Part shown: piece by piece, positions 14,199 through 21,411 of the stretch | Layout of the letters: each line of letters begins with the position of its first letter | Position numbering within the stretch: the stretch's first letter is position 1 | Assembly: GCA_937138955.1 (NCBI GenBank) | Contig: CAKZPJ010000544.1 | Coordinates: 1 to 21,411 of the forward strand | From: an uncultured Flammeovirgaceae bacterium | Lineage (GTDB): Bacteria > Bacteroidota > Bacteroidia > Cytophagales > Cyclobacteriaceae | DNA: 21,411 nucleotides | Direction of reading: 5' to 3' | Notes under the pieces: model-generated | The model's database searches: none | What the model was told of the DNA's origin: nothing | What the model saw: only the letters and a program-made list of their open reading frames with translations | Made by a program: the position numbers and the translations under genes

Positions 14199-15449
14199 AT
14201 GAAATATTTACTGGCAACTTTTGTTAGTAGTTTGAGAGTAAATGTGCTTATGAATAGCTTACGAGTTCTTTGGTTGCTTGTGTGGGTATTAGGACCCAGT
14301 AGTGGATTTGCCGTATACGGACAAGCGCAGGCCCCGGAAATAATTCAGCAGAAACAGCCACTGTTGCTGGATATGAATATGCAGATTGAGGCGACCCAGG
14401 CGGTAAACGATATGTACAACTTTAAGTTCGCTCGGGCTGAACGGCAGTTTCGCTGGATTAAACAAGACCATCCTAATCATCCGCTTCCTTATTTTCTATT
14501 GGGTTTAAGCCAATGGTGGAAGATTGTGCCTAACCCGCACGAAACTAAATATGATGACCGTTGCGTAGCTTATATGGATACGGCTACTGTACTGGCCGAA
14601 ATAATGCTAGACCAAGATGAGGAAGATCCTGAAGCAGCATTTTTTTTATCTGCTGCCTATGCTTTTAAAGGTCGACTCCACTCTGAGCGTAGAGATTTTA
14701 CGAAAGCGGCTAGCGATGGTAGGCTTTCTTTAAAGTATTTGGAGCTCTGCAAGGGGAAAGAAGATTTCAGTCCTGAACTACTTTTTGGTGATGCTCTTTA
14801 TAACTACTATGCCGAGTGGATCAAGGACAATTATCCGATTTTACGTCCGCTAATGATATTCTTTCCTAATGGGGATAAAGAACTGGGGATTAAACAGTTA
14901 AAGACAACGGCCAATAACGCATTCTACACCCGCACTGAGGCTCAGTACTTTTTGATGCGAATTTTATCTGAGGAGCAGAACGACCCCCGAGAAGCTTTTC
15001 GCATTTCCGAATACTTACATAAAACTTTCCCTGATAACGCGTATTTTCATCGGTACTACGCTCGCCAATTGTACAGCCGAGGTAAGCACCGCGATGCCGA
15101 ACGAGTATCATTAGAAATCCTAGCGAAAATCGATAGTAGCATGACTGGCTACGAAGCTACTAGCGGTCGCTATGCGGCTTTCTTTTTAGGGCAGATCTAC
15201 CAAATGCGCACAGAATTAAGCGAAGCGGAAAAATACTATAATAAAACGATAGAATACGCTCGGTCTATTGATGCTACTGAGTCGGGCTACTACCATTATT
15301 CTATGCTGTATCTGGGTGAGATCGCTGAAAAGAAAGATAATCCTGACCGAGCTAGGGAATACTACAAATTGGTAAAAAAAGAAGCCAAGCGTAGCAGTCG
15401 GGCTCACGAGAAAGCCCGAAATAACCTACGTTCGCTCCGGCGGGGGTGA
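14199..15449 (+). CDS. Secreted tetratricopeptide-repeat protein
   Basis: This is an exported helical-repeat protein of unknown partner, 416 residues. Residues about 18-42 form a signal sequence (hydrophobic LRVLWLLVWVLG, likely cut near VYGQAQA). The rest is TPR-like: paired helices around 68-105 (YNFKFARAERQFRWIKQDHP with PYFLLGLSQWWK), 145-182, 246-280 and 284-310, and two clear repeats at 325-356 (FFLGQIYQMRTELSEAEKYY) and 364-397 (YLGEIAEKKDNPDRAREYY). The C-terminal tail is strongly basic. An ATG at 14250 (residue 18) would give a more standard signal peptide and may be the true start. No clear operon partner: the next gene is 222 bases on. The role is unknown; TPR proteins act as scaffolds. 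Confidence 0.8.
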   Translation: MKYLLATFVSSLRVNVLMNSLRVLWLLVWVLGPSSGFAVYGQAQAPEIIQQKQPLLLDMNMQIEATQAVNDMYNFKFARAERQFRWIKQDHPNHPLPYFLLGLSQWWKIVPNPHETKYDDRCVAYMDTATVLAEIMLDQDEEDPEAAFFLSAAYAFKGRLHSERRDFTKAASDGRLSLKYLELCKGKEDFSPELLFGDALYNYYAEWIKDNYPILRPLMIFFPNGDKELGIKQLKTTANNAFYTRTEAQYFLMRILSEEQNDPREAFRISEYLHKTFPDNAYFHRYYARQLYSRGKHRDAERVSLEILAKIDSSMTGYEATSGRYAAFFLGQIYQMRTELSEAEKYYNKTIEYARSIDATESGYYHYSMLYLGEIAEKKDNPDRAREYYKLVKKEAKRSSRAHEKARNNLRSLRRG

Positions 15450-15671
15450 TTAAACTGGTTATCATCTTCCTCAACTCATTAATCTGAATTTTTTAGAAAG
15501 TTTTCTATCCTCTTTGGTTGAAAAAGACTACAGCTGCAACGCATTTCTGCCGTTTAATTATTCCTTTACTCAATCTATCAAAGATTTTCTCTTTCTAATG
15601 CTTTTTCGGTCAACATAAGCCGAACTAACAGGTTACACTATCAGCCTATTTTTTCAACTAAACCTGTAAAA

Positions 15672-17057
15672 ATGTCTCAAGTAAAACAATATGATGCTAT
15701 TATAATCGGCTCTGGTCAGGGCGGAAACCCTATGGCGACTTATTTAGCCGGAGAAGGAATGCGTACTGCGCTGATTGAAAAAAGGTACGTGGGAGGTACT
15801 TGTATGAATACGGGTTGCACTCCTACCAAAACACTAGTAGCTTCCGCTAAATCGGCTTTTGAAGCGCGCCGAGCGAATGAGTACGGAGTACATGTTGGCG
15901 ATGTTTCGGTTAATATGTCGGAGATTATTGCCCGAAAGGATGAATTGGTAGAATCATCGCGCAGTAGTCAGTACGATAACCTAACTAGTACTGAAAATCT
16001 AGATCTGATTGAAGGAGAAGCTCAGTTTTCCGATAAAAAAACCGTATACGTGAAGCTGAACAATGGCGGTGAGCAAACACTAACTGCAGATAAGATTTTT
16101 ATTGATACAGGCACTAAAACATTGATTCCCCCTATTGATGGATTGAACCAAGTAGATTGGTATGACAACCGAACTATCATGGAGATCGATGAAGTGCCCC
16201 CGCATCTGTTCGTGATTGGTGGGGGTTACATTGGACTCGAGTTCGGACAGATGTTCCATCGATTCGGTAGTAAGGTAACGGTCTTCCACAGTGGCGAGCG
16301 CATTTTAGATAACGAAGATGAAGACGTATCAGAGGAAATGGAGGAGATTCTTCGGGAGGAAGGGTTGAATATTATTACCAATTGTAAGATTAAAAACGTT
16401 AAGCGAGAAGGAGACGAAGTCATTCTCTCGGGTGAAGGGAAAGGTTTTACCGAAGATATTCACTGTACCCACGTATTAATTGCAGTAGGACGGGTACCTA
16501 ACACGGAAGAGTTAGGGCTAGAAAACACCGGAGTTGAAGTTGATGATAAAGGACACGTTCAGGTGAACGACCGGCTGGAAACTTCTGTGGAAGGAATATA
16601 CGCTATGGGCGATGTGAAGGGTGGACCCCAGTTCACCAACGTGAGCTATAACGATTATGTAATACTAAAAAAGAATTTATTTGAGAATGGGAATCTTTCA
16701 GTCAAAGACCGGACGCTAACGTACGCGGTTTTTACTGATCCGCAGCTAGGTCGGGTAGGGCTTAATGAAACCCAAGCTAAAGAACAGGATATTGCTTATA
16801 AAGTGGTGAAAATGCCGATGAGCAAAGTGGCCCGTGCTCAAGAAGCCGGACACACTAAAGGATTTATGAAAGTACTGGTAGACGAAGAAAAGGGAACCAT
16901 ACTGGGCGCATCTATTCTAGGAATGGAAGGCTGCGAGGTTGCTTCGGCACTGCTATTTATGATGATGGGAAATCTTACTACCGAGCAAATTACCGGTACG
17001 TCTATTGCCCACCCTACCCTCATGGAAGCCATGAATAATTTGTTCGGTCAGGTATGA
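15672..17057 (+). CDS. FAD-dependent pyridine nucleotide-disulfide oxidoreductase (class I)
   Basis: This is a flavoprotein of the dihydrolipoamide dehydrogenase/mercuric reductase group, 461 residues. It has the FAD-binding IIGSGQGGNPMA (11-22), redox disulfide Cys44/Cys49 in GGTCMNTGCTPTK, NAD(P)-binding VIGGGYIGLEFGQMF (181-195 region), AMGDVKGGPQFT for the second FAD contact, and His447 with Glu452 in AHPTLMEAMNN, the acid-base pair at the dimer interface. It is not a true mercuric reductase: no N-terminal metal-binding domain and no C-terminal Cys pair. It is not encoded with any 2-oxoacid dehydrogenase genes, so a lipoamide role is not supported. The GCTPTK variant (Thr for Ile) is frequent in 'mercuric reductase-like' proteins of unknown substrate. 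Its stop overlaps the DUF3891 start. Confidence 0.85.
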   Translation: MSQVKQYDAIIIGSGQGGNPMATYLAGEGMRTALIEKRYVGGTCMNTGCTPTKTLVASAKSAFEARRANEYGVHVGDVSVNMSEIIARKDELVESSRSSQYDNLTSTENLDLIEGEAQFSDKKTVYVKLNNGGEQTLTADKIFIDTGTKTLIPPIDGLNQVDWYDNRTIMEIDEVPPHLFVIGGGYIGLEFGQMFHRFGSKVTVFHSGERILDNEDEDVSEEMEEILREEGLNIITNCKIKNVKREGDEVILSGEGKGFTEDIHCTHVLIAVGRVPNTEELGLENTGVEVDDKGHVQVNDRLETSVEGIYAMGDVKGGPQFTNVSYNDYVILKKNLFENGNLSVKDRTLTYAVFTDPQLGRVGLNETQAKEQDIAYKVVKMPMSKVARAQEAGHTKGFMKVLVDEEKGTILGASILGMEGCEVASALLFMMMGNLTTEQITGTSIAHPTLMEAMNNLFGQV

Positions 17058-17782
17058 TTGTTAATCAAGCAGAAAGCGGTTGGGACATTATTTTTCAGCG
17101 GGCTCACGCTATTTTGGCCGCTCAAATTGCTATGCACTGGAATGTGGATGCTCGCCCCCAACCCTGGGCCGAGTTGGTAGCTGCGATTGCTGACCATGAC
17201 GATGGGCAACGAGATTGGCAAGGTGAAAATCATTTAACAGATGCGGGTGCACCTCTTAACTTTATGCTCAAGCCCCCGGATATTGTTCAGGCGAAACAGA
17301 TGGTAGACAATGCTCGCTATCGTTCTCGTTGGACTGCCTTACTGACTTCCATGCACACTACTGCACTGTACGAATCGTGGCGGGGTACTGACAAAGAATT
17401 AGATAAATTTTTGGATGAACAGCAGAATTACCAGCACGCACTAGCGCGAAGTCTGGAAGTACCTATTCAAAAAGCGCGAGGTACCTACCAACTAATGTAT
17501 TTCTGCGATGCGCTATCACTTATTTTGTGTAAGGATCAAATTCCGCCGGATGGCCTTCATTTAGAAGTAACACAATTACCTTCGGAAGAGATAGCTGAAA
17601 TTTATGCTGAAAAGGATGGTCTATTTGGCCTTCAGCCTTGGCCGTGGGAGGAAGAGGAAATTACGCTGTCGGTTGAAATCTACCATCTAAGTCAGCTATC
17701 ATTCAAGAATGATCAGGAACTGTACAAAGCTTTTAATACTGCTGATGTATCAGTGAAAGAATGGAGTTTCAAGTTCAGCTAA
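17054..17782 (+). CDS. DUF3891 family protein, HD-like residue pattern
   Basis: This is a 242-residue soluble protein that I place in DUF3891, a family without a known function. There is no signal peptide or membrane segment. Features seen: a helix with His18 (IIFQRAHAILAAQIA), then AAIADHDDGQRDW with His48-Asp49, then TSMHTTALYE with His101, and QLMYFCDALSLILC with Asp152. The order H...HD...H...D and the helical setting are those of HD-domain metal phosphohydrolases; the link to that superfamily is my inference. The gene overlaps the end of the oxidoreductase gene by ATGA, so the two are translationally coupled. Its 3' end overlaps the 3' end of the convergent DUF779 gene by eight bases. 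Confidence 0.72.
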   Translation: MIVNQAESGWDIIFQRAHAILAAQIAMHWNVDARPQPWAELVAAIADHDDGQRDWQGENHLTDAGAPLNFMLKPPDIVQAKQMVDNARYRSRWTALLTSMHTTALYESWRGTDKELDKFLDEQQNYQHALARSLEVPIQKARGTYQLMYFCDALSLILCKDQIPPDGLHLEVTQLPSEEIAEIYAEKDGLFGLQPWPWEEEEITLSVEIYHLSQLSFKNDQELYKAFNTADVSVKEWSFKFS

Positions 17783-18149
17783 CTCCGAATTGTACCGGAC
17801 GAAGCTGATCTTGTTCCTCTTCGGTGAACAGTCGGGATTTGATAACGAAGCGTAATCCGAGTGGAATTTCTAAGGAAAAGCTCGCCCCGCGACCGGTCAC
17901 TATGTCTACTGTAAGTCGAGTGTGTTTCCAATACTCAAACTGATCTTGCGACATATAAAAATCGCAACCGTGAATTTCGCCTAGCCACACGTCAGTTTCA
18001 TTGAGCATCAGTTCGCCTTTAGGAAAGCACATAGGCGAAGACCCGTCGCAGCAGCCACCGCTCTGGTGAAACATTAACTCACCATGCTCTTCCCGCAGTT
18101 GGTCAATAATCTTTTTAGCTTCTTCGGTAATCGTTACTCGCTCAATCAT
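17775..18149 (-). CDS. DUF779 family protein
   Basis: This is a 124-residue DUF779 protein. The family is found beside NAD-linked aldehyde dehydrogenases in many bacteria, as here, and is thought to be an accessory to them; its exact job is not established as far as I know. Key residues are an N-terminal FHQSGGCCDGSSPMC (27-41) with Cys33, Cys34 and Cys41, then GEIHGCDFYMS (58-68) with His60 and Cys62, followed by the middle part WKHTRLTVDIVTGRGASFSL. Conserved Cys and His residues suggest a metal site or thiol chemistry. It is the second gene after the aldehyde dehydrogenase, 80 bases away across a hairpin-forming repeat. Confidence 0.88.
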   Translation of the reverse strand: MIERVTITEEAKKIIDQLREEHGELMFHQSGGCCDGSSPMCFPKGELMLNETDVWLGEIHGCDFYMSQDQFEYWKHTRLTVDIVTGRGASFSLEIPLGLRFVIKSRLFTEEEQDQLRPVQFGVS

Positions 18150-18153
18150 AATC

Positions 18154-18226
18154 TTGGGGATTGGGTTTTAGGGGTTAGGGATTGAAGAATAGGTTCCTAA
18201 CACCTAATCCCCAATCCCTAAAATCC
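18154..18226. repeat. Imperfect inverted repeat of GGGGTTA-like words, with G-quadruplex motif
   Basis: The gap between the aldehyde dehydrogenase and DUF779 genes is almost wholly made of GGGATT, GGGTTTTA and GGGGTTA words on the left and their complements on the right. GGGGATT (18156-18162) pairs with AATCCCC (18206-18212), and GTTAGG (18174-18179) with CCTAAC (18196-18201). Four G runs on the plus strand (18156-18159, 18163-18165, 18171-18174, 18178-18180) with loops of 3, 5 and 3 bases fit the canonical G-quadruplex rule. The operon is read from the minus strand, whose RNA would fold as a hairpin. Confidence 0.75.
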
Positions 18227-18229
18227 ATC

Positions 18230-19753
18230 CTAGAAGAATCCCATTGCTTTCTTGTCGTAAGAAATGAGCATATTCTTCGTCTGACGGTAGTGATCTAGCA
18301 TCATCTTGTGATTCTCGCGACCAATGCCTGACTTTTTGTACCCACCAAACGGAGCGTGAGCAGGATAGGTATGGTAGTTATTTACCCAAACGCGTCCGGC
18401 CTGAATAGCTCGGGAAATTTGGTAAGCTTGATGCATATCGCGCGTCCAAACCCCGGCTCCTAAACCATAGAGTGTATCGTTAGCAATTTCAATAGCTTCA
18501 GCTTCATCTTTGAAAGTGGTCACACACAGCACTGGTCCAAAAATCTCTTCCTGGAATACTCGCATCTTGTTATTCCCTTTCAGAATGGTTGGTTTAACGT
18601 AATAGCCACCTTCTAGACCTTCGTTGTAGGCGGCTTCGCCACCAGTCAGTACCTCGCAGCCTTCTTCTTTACCAATGTTGATATAGTTAAGAATCTTCTC
18701 GTACTGATCGTTAGAAGCCTGCGCTCCCATCATGGTATCCGATTCAAGTGGGTGACCCATTTTTATAGCTTCAGTACGCTCAATAACTCGCTCAATAAAT
18801 TTATCATAAATGCTTTCCTGTACTAGTAAGCGCGAAGGACAGGTACATACCTCGCCCTGATTAAGGGCAAACATTACGGCTCCTTCTAAGCACTTATCAA
18901 AGAATTCATCGTCAGCATCCATAATACTTTCAAAGAAAACATTAGGTGACTTACCACCCAACTCTAGAGTGACGGGGGTAATATTTTTAGAAGCGTACTG
19001 CATAATTAGCTGACCGGTAGTAGTTTCTCCGGTGAAGGCCACTTTATTAATTCGTGGGCTAGATGCGAGTGGCTTACCAGCCTCGGCTCCAAAACCGTTT
19101 ACAATGTTGAGTACTCCGGCGGGTAGTATGTCTTCAATCAATTCCATTAGAATCAAAATTCCTACGGGAGTCTGTTCGGCTGGTTTTAGTACTACGCAGT
19201 TACCAGCAGCTAAGGCGGGAGCTAACTTCCAGGTAGCCATCAGAATAGGAAAATTCCAGGGAATAATCTGTCCGACTACGCCCAGTGGTTCGGGCACATT
19301 GAGGCAAACAGTATTGGCATCTAGTTCACTTACCGATCCTTCCTCCGCCCGGATTACTCCGGCAAAGTAGCGAAAGTGATCGACCGCTAGAGGTAAATCA
19401 GCGGCACGGGTTTCGCGTAATGCTTTTCCGTTATCCCAGGTTTCGGCTCGGGCCAAATCTTCTAGGTTTTGTTCCATCACATCGGCAATCTTTAGTAGCA
19501 TATTACTACGTTCGGTCGCGGATGAGCTATTCCAAGCAGGAGCGGCTTCCCAAGCCGCATCAATCGCGGCGTCTATGTCTTCTTTGGTAGAGCGAGGAAT
19601 TCGGGTAAAGTTATTACCGTCTACCGGTGAAACATTGTCGAAGTACTGACCCTTGGTCGGGGCAGTCCACTTTCCTCCGATGAAGTTTTCGTACTGATCT
19701 TTAAACTTAGGTTTTTCTACCTGACTGCGGGTAGTGGTGAGCGTATCACTCAT
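18230..19753 (-). CDS. NAD+-dependent aldehyde dehydrogenase (ExaC/AcoD type)
   Basis: This enzyme oxidises aldehydes to carboxylic acids with NAD(P)+; it belongs to the ALDH superfamily, group of ExaC/AcoD/AldB. It has 507 residues, the normal length. Active-site parts: IIPWNFPI with Asn167, [10 protein letters not shown] with Lys190 for coenzyme, GETTTG (242-247), [10 protein letters not shown] with Glu264, and [11 protein letters not shown] with the catalytic Cys303. The C-T-C sequence, a second cysteine two residues after the catalytic one, is typical of this subgroup. The C-terminus shows [20 protein letters not shown] and GIGRE. DUF779 follows on the same strand and an AraC regulator is divergent; both are frequent partners. 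Likely substrates are acetaldehyde or other short or aromatic aldehydes, which the sequence does not decide. Confidence 0.92.
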   Translation of the reverse strand: MSDTLTTTRSQVEKPKFKDQYENFIGGKWTAPTKGQYFDNVSPVDGNNFTRIPRSTKEDIDAAIDAAWEAAPAWNSSSATERSNMLLKIADVMEQNLEDLARAETWDNGKALRETRAADLPLAVDHFRYFAGVIRAEEGSVSELDANTVCLNVPEPLGVVGQIIPWNFPILMATWKLAPALAAGNCVVLKPAEQTPVGILILMELIEDILPAGVLNIVNGFGAEAGKPLASSPRINKVAFTGETTTGQLIMQYASKNITPVTLELGGKSPNVFFESIMDADDEFFDKCLEGAVMFALNQGEVCTCPSRLLVQESIYDKFIERVIERTEAIKMGHPLESDTMMGAQASNDQYEKILNYINIGKEEGCEVLTGGEAAYNEGLEGGYYVKPTILKGNNKMRVFQEEIFGPVLCVTTFKDEAEAIEIANDTLYGLGAGVWTRDMHQAYQISRAIQAGRVWVNNYHTYPAHAPFGGYKKSGIGRENHKMMLDHYRQTKNMLISYDKKAMGFF

Positions 19754-19793
19754 AGTTACAAGGGTTTTTAGGTTACGAAATTGAGATATAATA

Positions 19794-19823
19794 CCGATAA
19801 TACTTTAGGGATTTATCGGATAA
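19794..19823. promoter_or_regulatory. Candidate operator of TTATC/GATAA half-sites upstream of aldehyde dehydrogenase
   Basis: CCGATAA (19794-19800) and TTATCGG (19813-19819) are exact reverse complements. The second overlaps an odd palindrome TTATC-G-GATAA (19813-19823). Three half-sites thus lie 41-70 bases before the aldehyde dehydrogenase start, in the region shared with the divergent araC-type gene. Position and symmetry suit a regulator site; binding is an inference. Confidence 0.45.
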
Positions 19824-19995
19824 CTAATTTAAAACATAGAAAATAGAAAGCTATGACGGATTCTATCATTCTCATGAACAATTCTATTAAATCTGCTATT
19901 TTAGTAAATACAGAACTAGTTTTTTAAATGTGTTGCATATTTGCTAAAAATGAAGTACTATTATTTAATAGCCAATAACGTCTGCCCATCTAAAT

Positions 19996-20901
19996 ATGCA
20001 TTTGCCTGATCGTTTTTTCGAAGAAAGAAAGCTAGAAGCTCTGGTGGAGAATCAGACTACCTACACGGTAGGTCAGGCAGCCCTGCACGTTTTTGAAACT
20101 CACCAGCAAGCTGAGCGGGTGCAATTGCAATTCAGGCAACCTGTGTTGGCTAGTATGCTACGGGGCAAAAAGATTATGCGCTTACGCGATCATCAACCTT
20201 TTGACTTTTTGCCGGGCGAATCGCTTATTCTTCCAGCTAATGAAATGATGCAGATTGATTTTCCGGAGGCTCAAGAGAGTGACCCTACCCGGTGCCTAGC
20301 TATTGCCATTGCCGAAGAGCACGTGCGGGAAATTATTGCCCTAATGAATGAGACCATGCCGAAGGCAGATGAGCAGGAGTGGAACCTAATGGATTATAAC
20401 TTTCACTTTACTAATGATGCGGGTATTTATCAAATTTTGCAACGATTAATCTTCTTGTTTACCGAAAACCACCCGGCTAAAGATTTCTTCGTTAACAATA
20501 TGCTTCAGGAGCTGATTGTGCGCATTTTACAAGCGAATACAAGAAAGGCTTACGCTAAATCATCAGACATACTATCTAATAGTAATAGGCTGGCTTACGT
20601 TATTCAGTACATTCGCAATCATTTAGATGAATCGCTAAGTATTGACGCGTTGAGCGAAAAAGCGTGTATGAGCAAATCGCACTTTTACCGGGTATTCAAA
20701 AACGAGGTAGGCGTTTCACCCACTGACTTTATTAACGACGAACGCATCGGTCGGGCAGCTAGCATGCTGAAAGACCCTCATCGGAAAATTAAGGAAGTTT
20801 ATCTAGAATGTGGCTTTGAGAGCCGTTCGTACTTTAACCGCCTCTTCAAGCGGAAAAAGCAGTTATCGCCCGGAGAGTTTCAAGCAAGGGCTAATCAATA
20901 G
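19996..20901 (+). CDS. AraC-family transcriptional regulator
   Basis: This is a 301-residue AraC/XylS regulator. The N-terminal half (about 20-180) resembles the AraC_N type-2 sensor domain (PF06719): QAALHVFETHQQAERVQLQF, LPGESLILPANEMM. The C-terminal DNA-binding domain (about 200-298) has two helix-turn-helix units, IDALSEKACMSKSHFYRVFK (216-235) and IKEVYLECGFESRSYFNRLF (265-284), with the typical linker and final LSPGEFQ. It is divergent from the aldehyde dehydrogenase gene with 242 bases between, a layout typical of a regulator and its target; control by an aldehyde or alcohol is an inference from that context. It is cytoplasmic; no kinase or receiver part. Confidence 0.92.
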   Translation: MHLPDRFFEERKLEALVENQTTYTVGQAALHVFETHQQAERVQLQFRQPVLASMLRGKKIMRLRDHQPFDFLPGESLILPANEMMQIDFPEAQESDPTRCLAIAIAEEHVREIIALMNETMPKADEQEWNLMDYNFHFTNDAGIYQILQRLIFLFTENHPAKDFFVNNMLQELIVRILQANTRKAYAKSSDILSNSNRLAYVIQYIRNHLDESLSIDALSEKACMSKSHFYRVFKNEVGVSPTDFINDERIGRAASMLKDPHRKIKEVYLECGFESRSYFNRLFKRKKQLSPGEFQARANQ

Positions 20902-20941
20902 TATTGTAGCGTAGGTGTTTAGTAAATGGAATACTTATAAA

Positions 20942-21378
20942 ATGAAAGCAATAGCTACTTTATTAATCTTTCTTTTCGTTGGGACAAATCTACTAGCCCA
21001 GTCTGAAACGGTAGTTTCAGCTAAAGATGAAAAGAAGGCTCTTAAGCAAGCTGAGAAATTACTAAGGGGAACCAATTTCAGCCAGTTGGCTATGAAATAC
21101 TCCGATGATCCTGGGTCGGCAGTTTGTACTTCAGTACGACTCGGCTGTTTTGACGCTACAGCCCGGCGAAATATCCGAGCCAGTTCGTACCGATTTTGGT
21201 TACTACCTCATTGAACTGCTAGAGAAAGACAACACTACTTTTTCCTCTCGCCATATTCTAATGAAAACTATACTGTTGAGCTTATGCGAAACGGCTTAGA
21301 CACTGTCCTGTCCAGTCAATGGAAGCTAAGTGAAGATGAAGTATTATTATCTACCAATCTTAGAAGCTGTTTGAGTTA
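20942..21378 (+). pseudogene. Decayed parvulin-type (PpiC) peptidyl-prolyl isomerase
   Basis: This is a broken exported prolyl isomerase. From the ATG at 20942 a signal peptide (MKAIATLLIFLFVGTNLLAQ) leads into KQAEKLLRGTNFSQLAMKYS and DDPGSA, the first part of a parvulin domain; this frame stops at 21214. The domain goes on in the next frame from about 21114 (FVLQYDSAVLTLQPGEISEP, VRTDFGYYLIELLEKD, SSRHIL) and ends there at 21299. The original frame then stays open to 21378 (VELMRNGLDTVLSSQWK). The glycine-rich GGDLG-type loop that joins the two parts in parvulins is missing, so a deletion as well as a shift has happened. The N-terminal RHIL motif is also absent. Two sequencing errors cannot explain the missing loop, but the second shift, near A4 at 21264-21267, could be an error. 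Confidence 0.75.
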
Positions 21379-21411
21379 ACTCTTCTTGTTTCTTAGGAAT
21401 CTTTTTCCGCC

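Noticed and set aside
15450..15671. 222-base gap before the oxidoreductase gene, checked for a terminator and a promoter
   Set aside because: No stem with a T run and no TAnnTTTG match could be found.
15672..17057. Annotation of the disulfide oxidoreductase as mercuric reductase (merA)
   Set aside because: It lacks the N-terminal heavy-metal domain and the C-terminal cysteine pair, and no mer genes are near.
19937..19946. CATATTTG as a -7 element for the araC-type gene
   Set aside because: The first dinucleotide is CA and not TA, and no -33 box is at the right distance; left out as too weak.
21347..21411. Possible C-terminus of a minus-strand gene entering from the right edge (ends KIGR, stop at 21347)
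   Set aside because: Only 20 codons are visible, a second minus frame is also open to the window edge, and it would overlap the parvulin pseudogene; it cannot be supported.

Overview
This window looks like the chromosome of a marine-type Bacteroidota, most likely order Cytophagales. The evidence is indirect. Start codons mostly lack Shine-Dalgarno sequences. Two promoter elements read TAAATTTG, which fits the Bacteroidota -7 consensus TAnnTTTG. The gene sets (a cysteine-free L32, an OmpA/glycine-zipper lipoprotein, an outer-membrane beta-barrel protein, a receiver-only response regulator) are typical of the phylum. I see no tRNA, rRNA, CRISPR array, IS element or phage gene.

Layout. (1) 1-6409 is a loose molybdenum-cofactor neighbourhood: moeA (minus, cut by the window start), moaC (plus), moaE and moaD (minus). 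Among these lie a beta-barrel protein, an OmpA-like lipoprotein and a single-domain response regulator. Behind moaD-moaE, almost without gaps, come a P-loop sulfotransferase-like gene and a class IV (branched-chain type) aminotransferase. (2) 6576-8656 holds an NhaC-type Na+/H+ antiporter and a DEDDy 3'-5' exonuclease with overlapping ends. (3) 8698-14039 (minus) is a fatty-acid/translation operon: yceD (DUF177), rpmF, plsX, fabH, efp, accB, accC. It has a candidate promoter before yceD and a second -7 element before efp. (4) 14199-17782 (plus) holds a secreted TPR protein, an FAD disulfide oxidoreductase and a DUF3891 protein coupled to it. (5) 17775-19753 (minus) has an ExaC/AcoD-like aldehyde dehydrogenase followed by DUF779. 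A divergent AraC regulator (19996-20901) is its likely controller. (6) 20942-21378 is a decayed parvulin-type prolyl isomerase.

How the genes work together. MoaC, MoaD, MoaE and MoeA cover cPMP formation, molybdopterin synthesis and molybdate insertion; moaA, moeB and mogA are not in view. AccB/AccC make part of acetyl-CoA carboxylase, FabH starts acyl chains and PlsX diverts acyl groups to phospholipid, next to L32, YceD and EF-P for ribosome function. The aldehyde dehydrogenase/DUF779/AraC set looks like an inducible aldehyde-clearing unit.

The best leads are: the sulfotransferase-aminotransferase pair inside the moa operon; an H...HD...H...D pattern in DUF3891; imperfect hairpins inside two operons, one with a G-quadruplex motif; and a deletion junction in the parvulin pseudogene that can be read at the nucleotide level. 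All gaps between genes are shorter than 300 bases.
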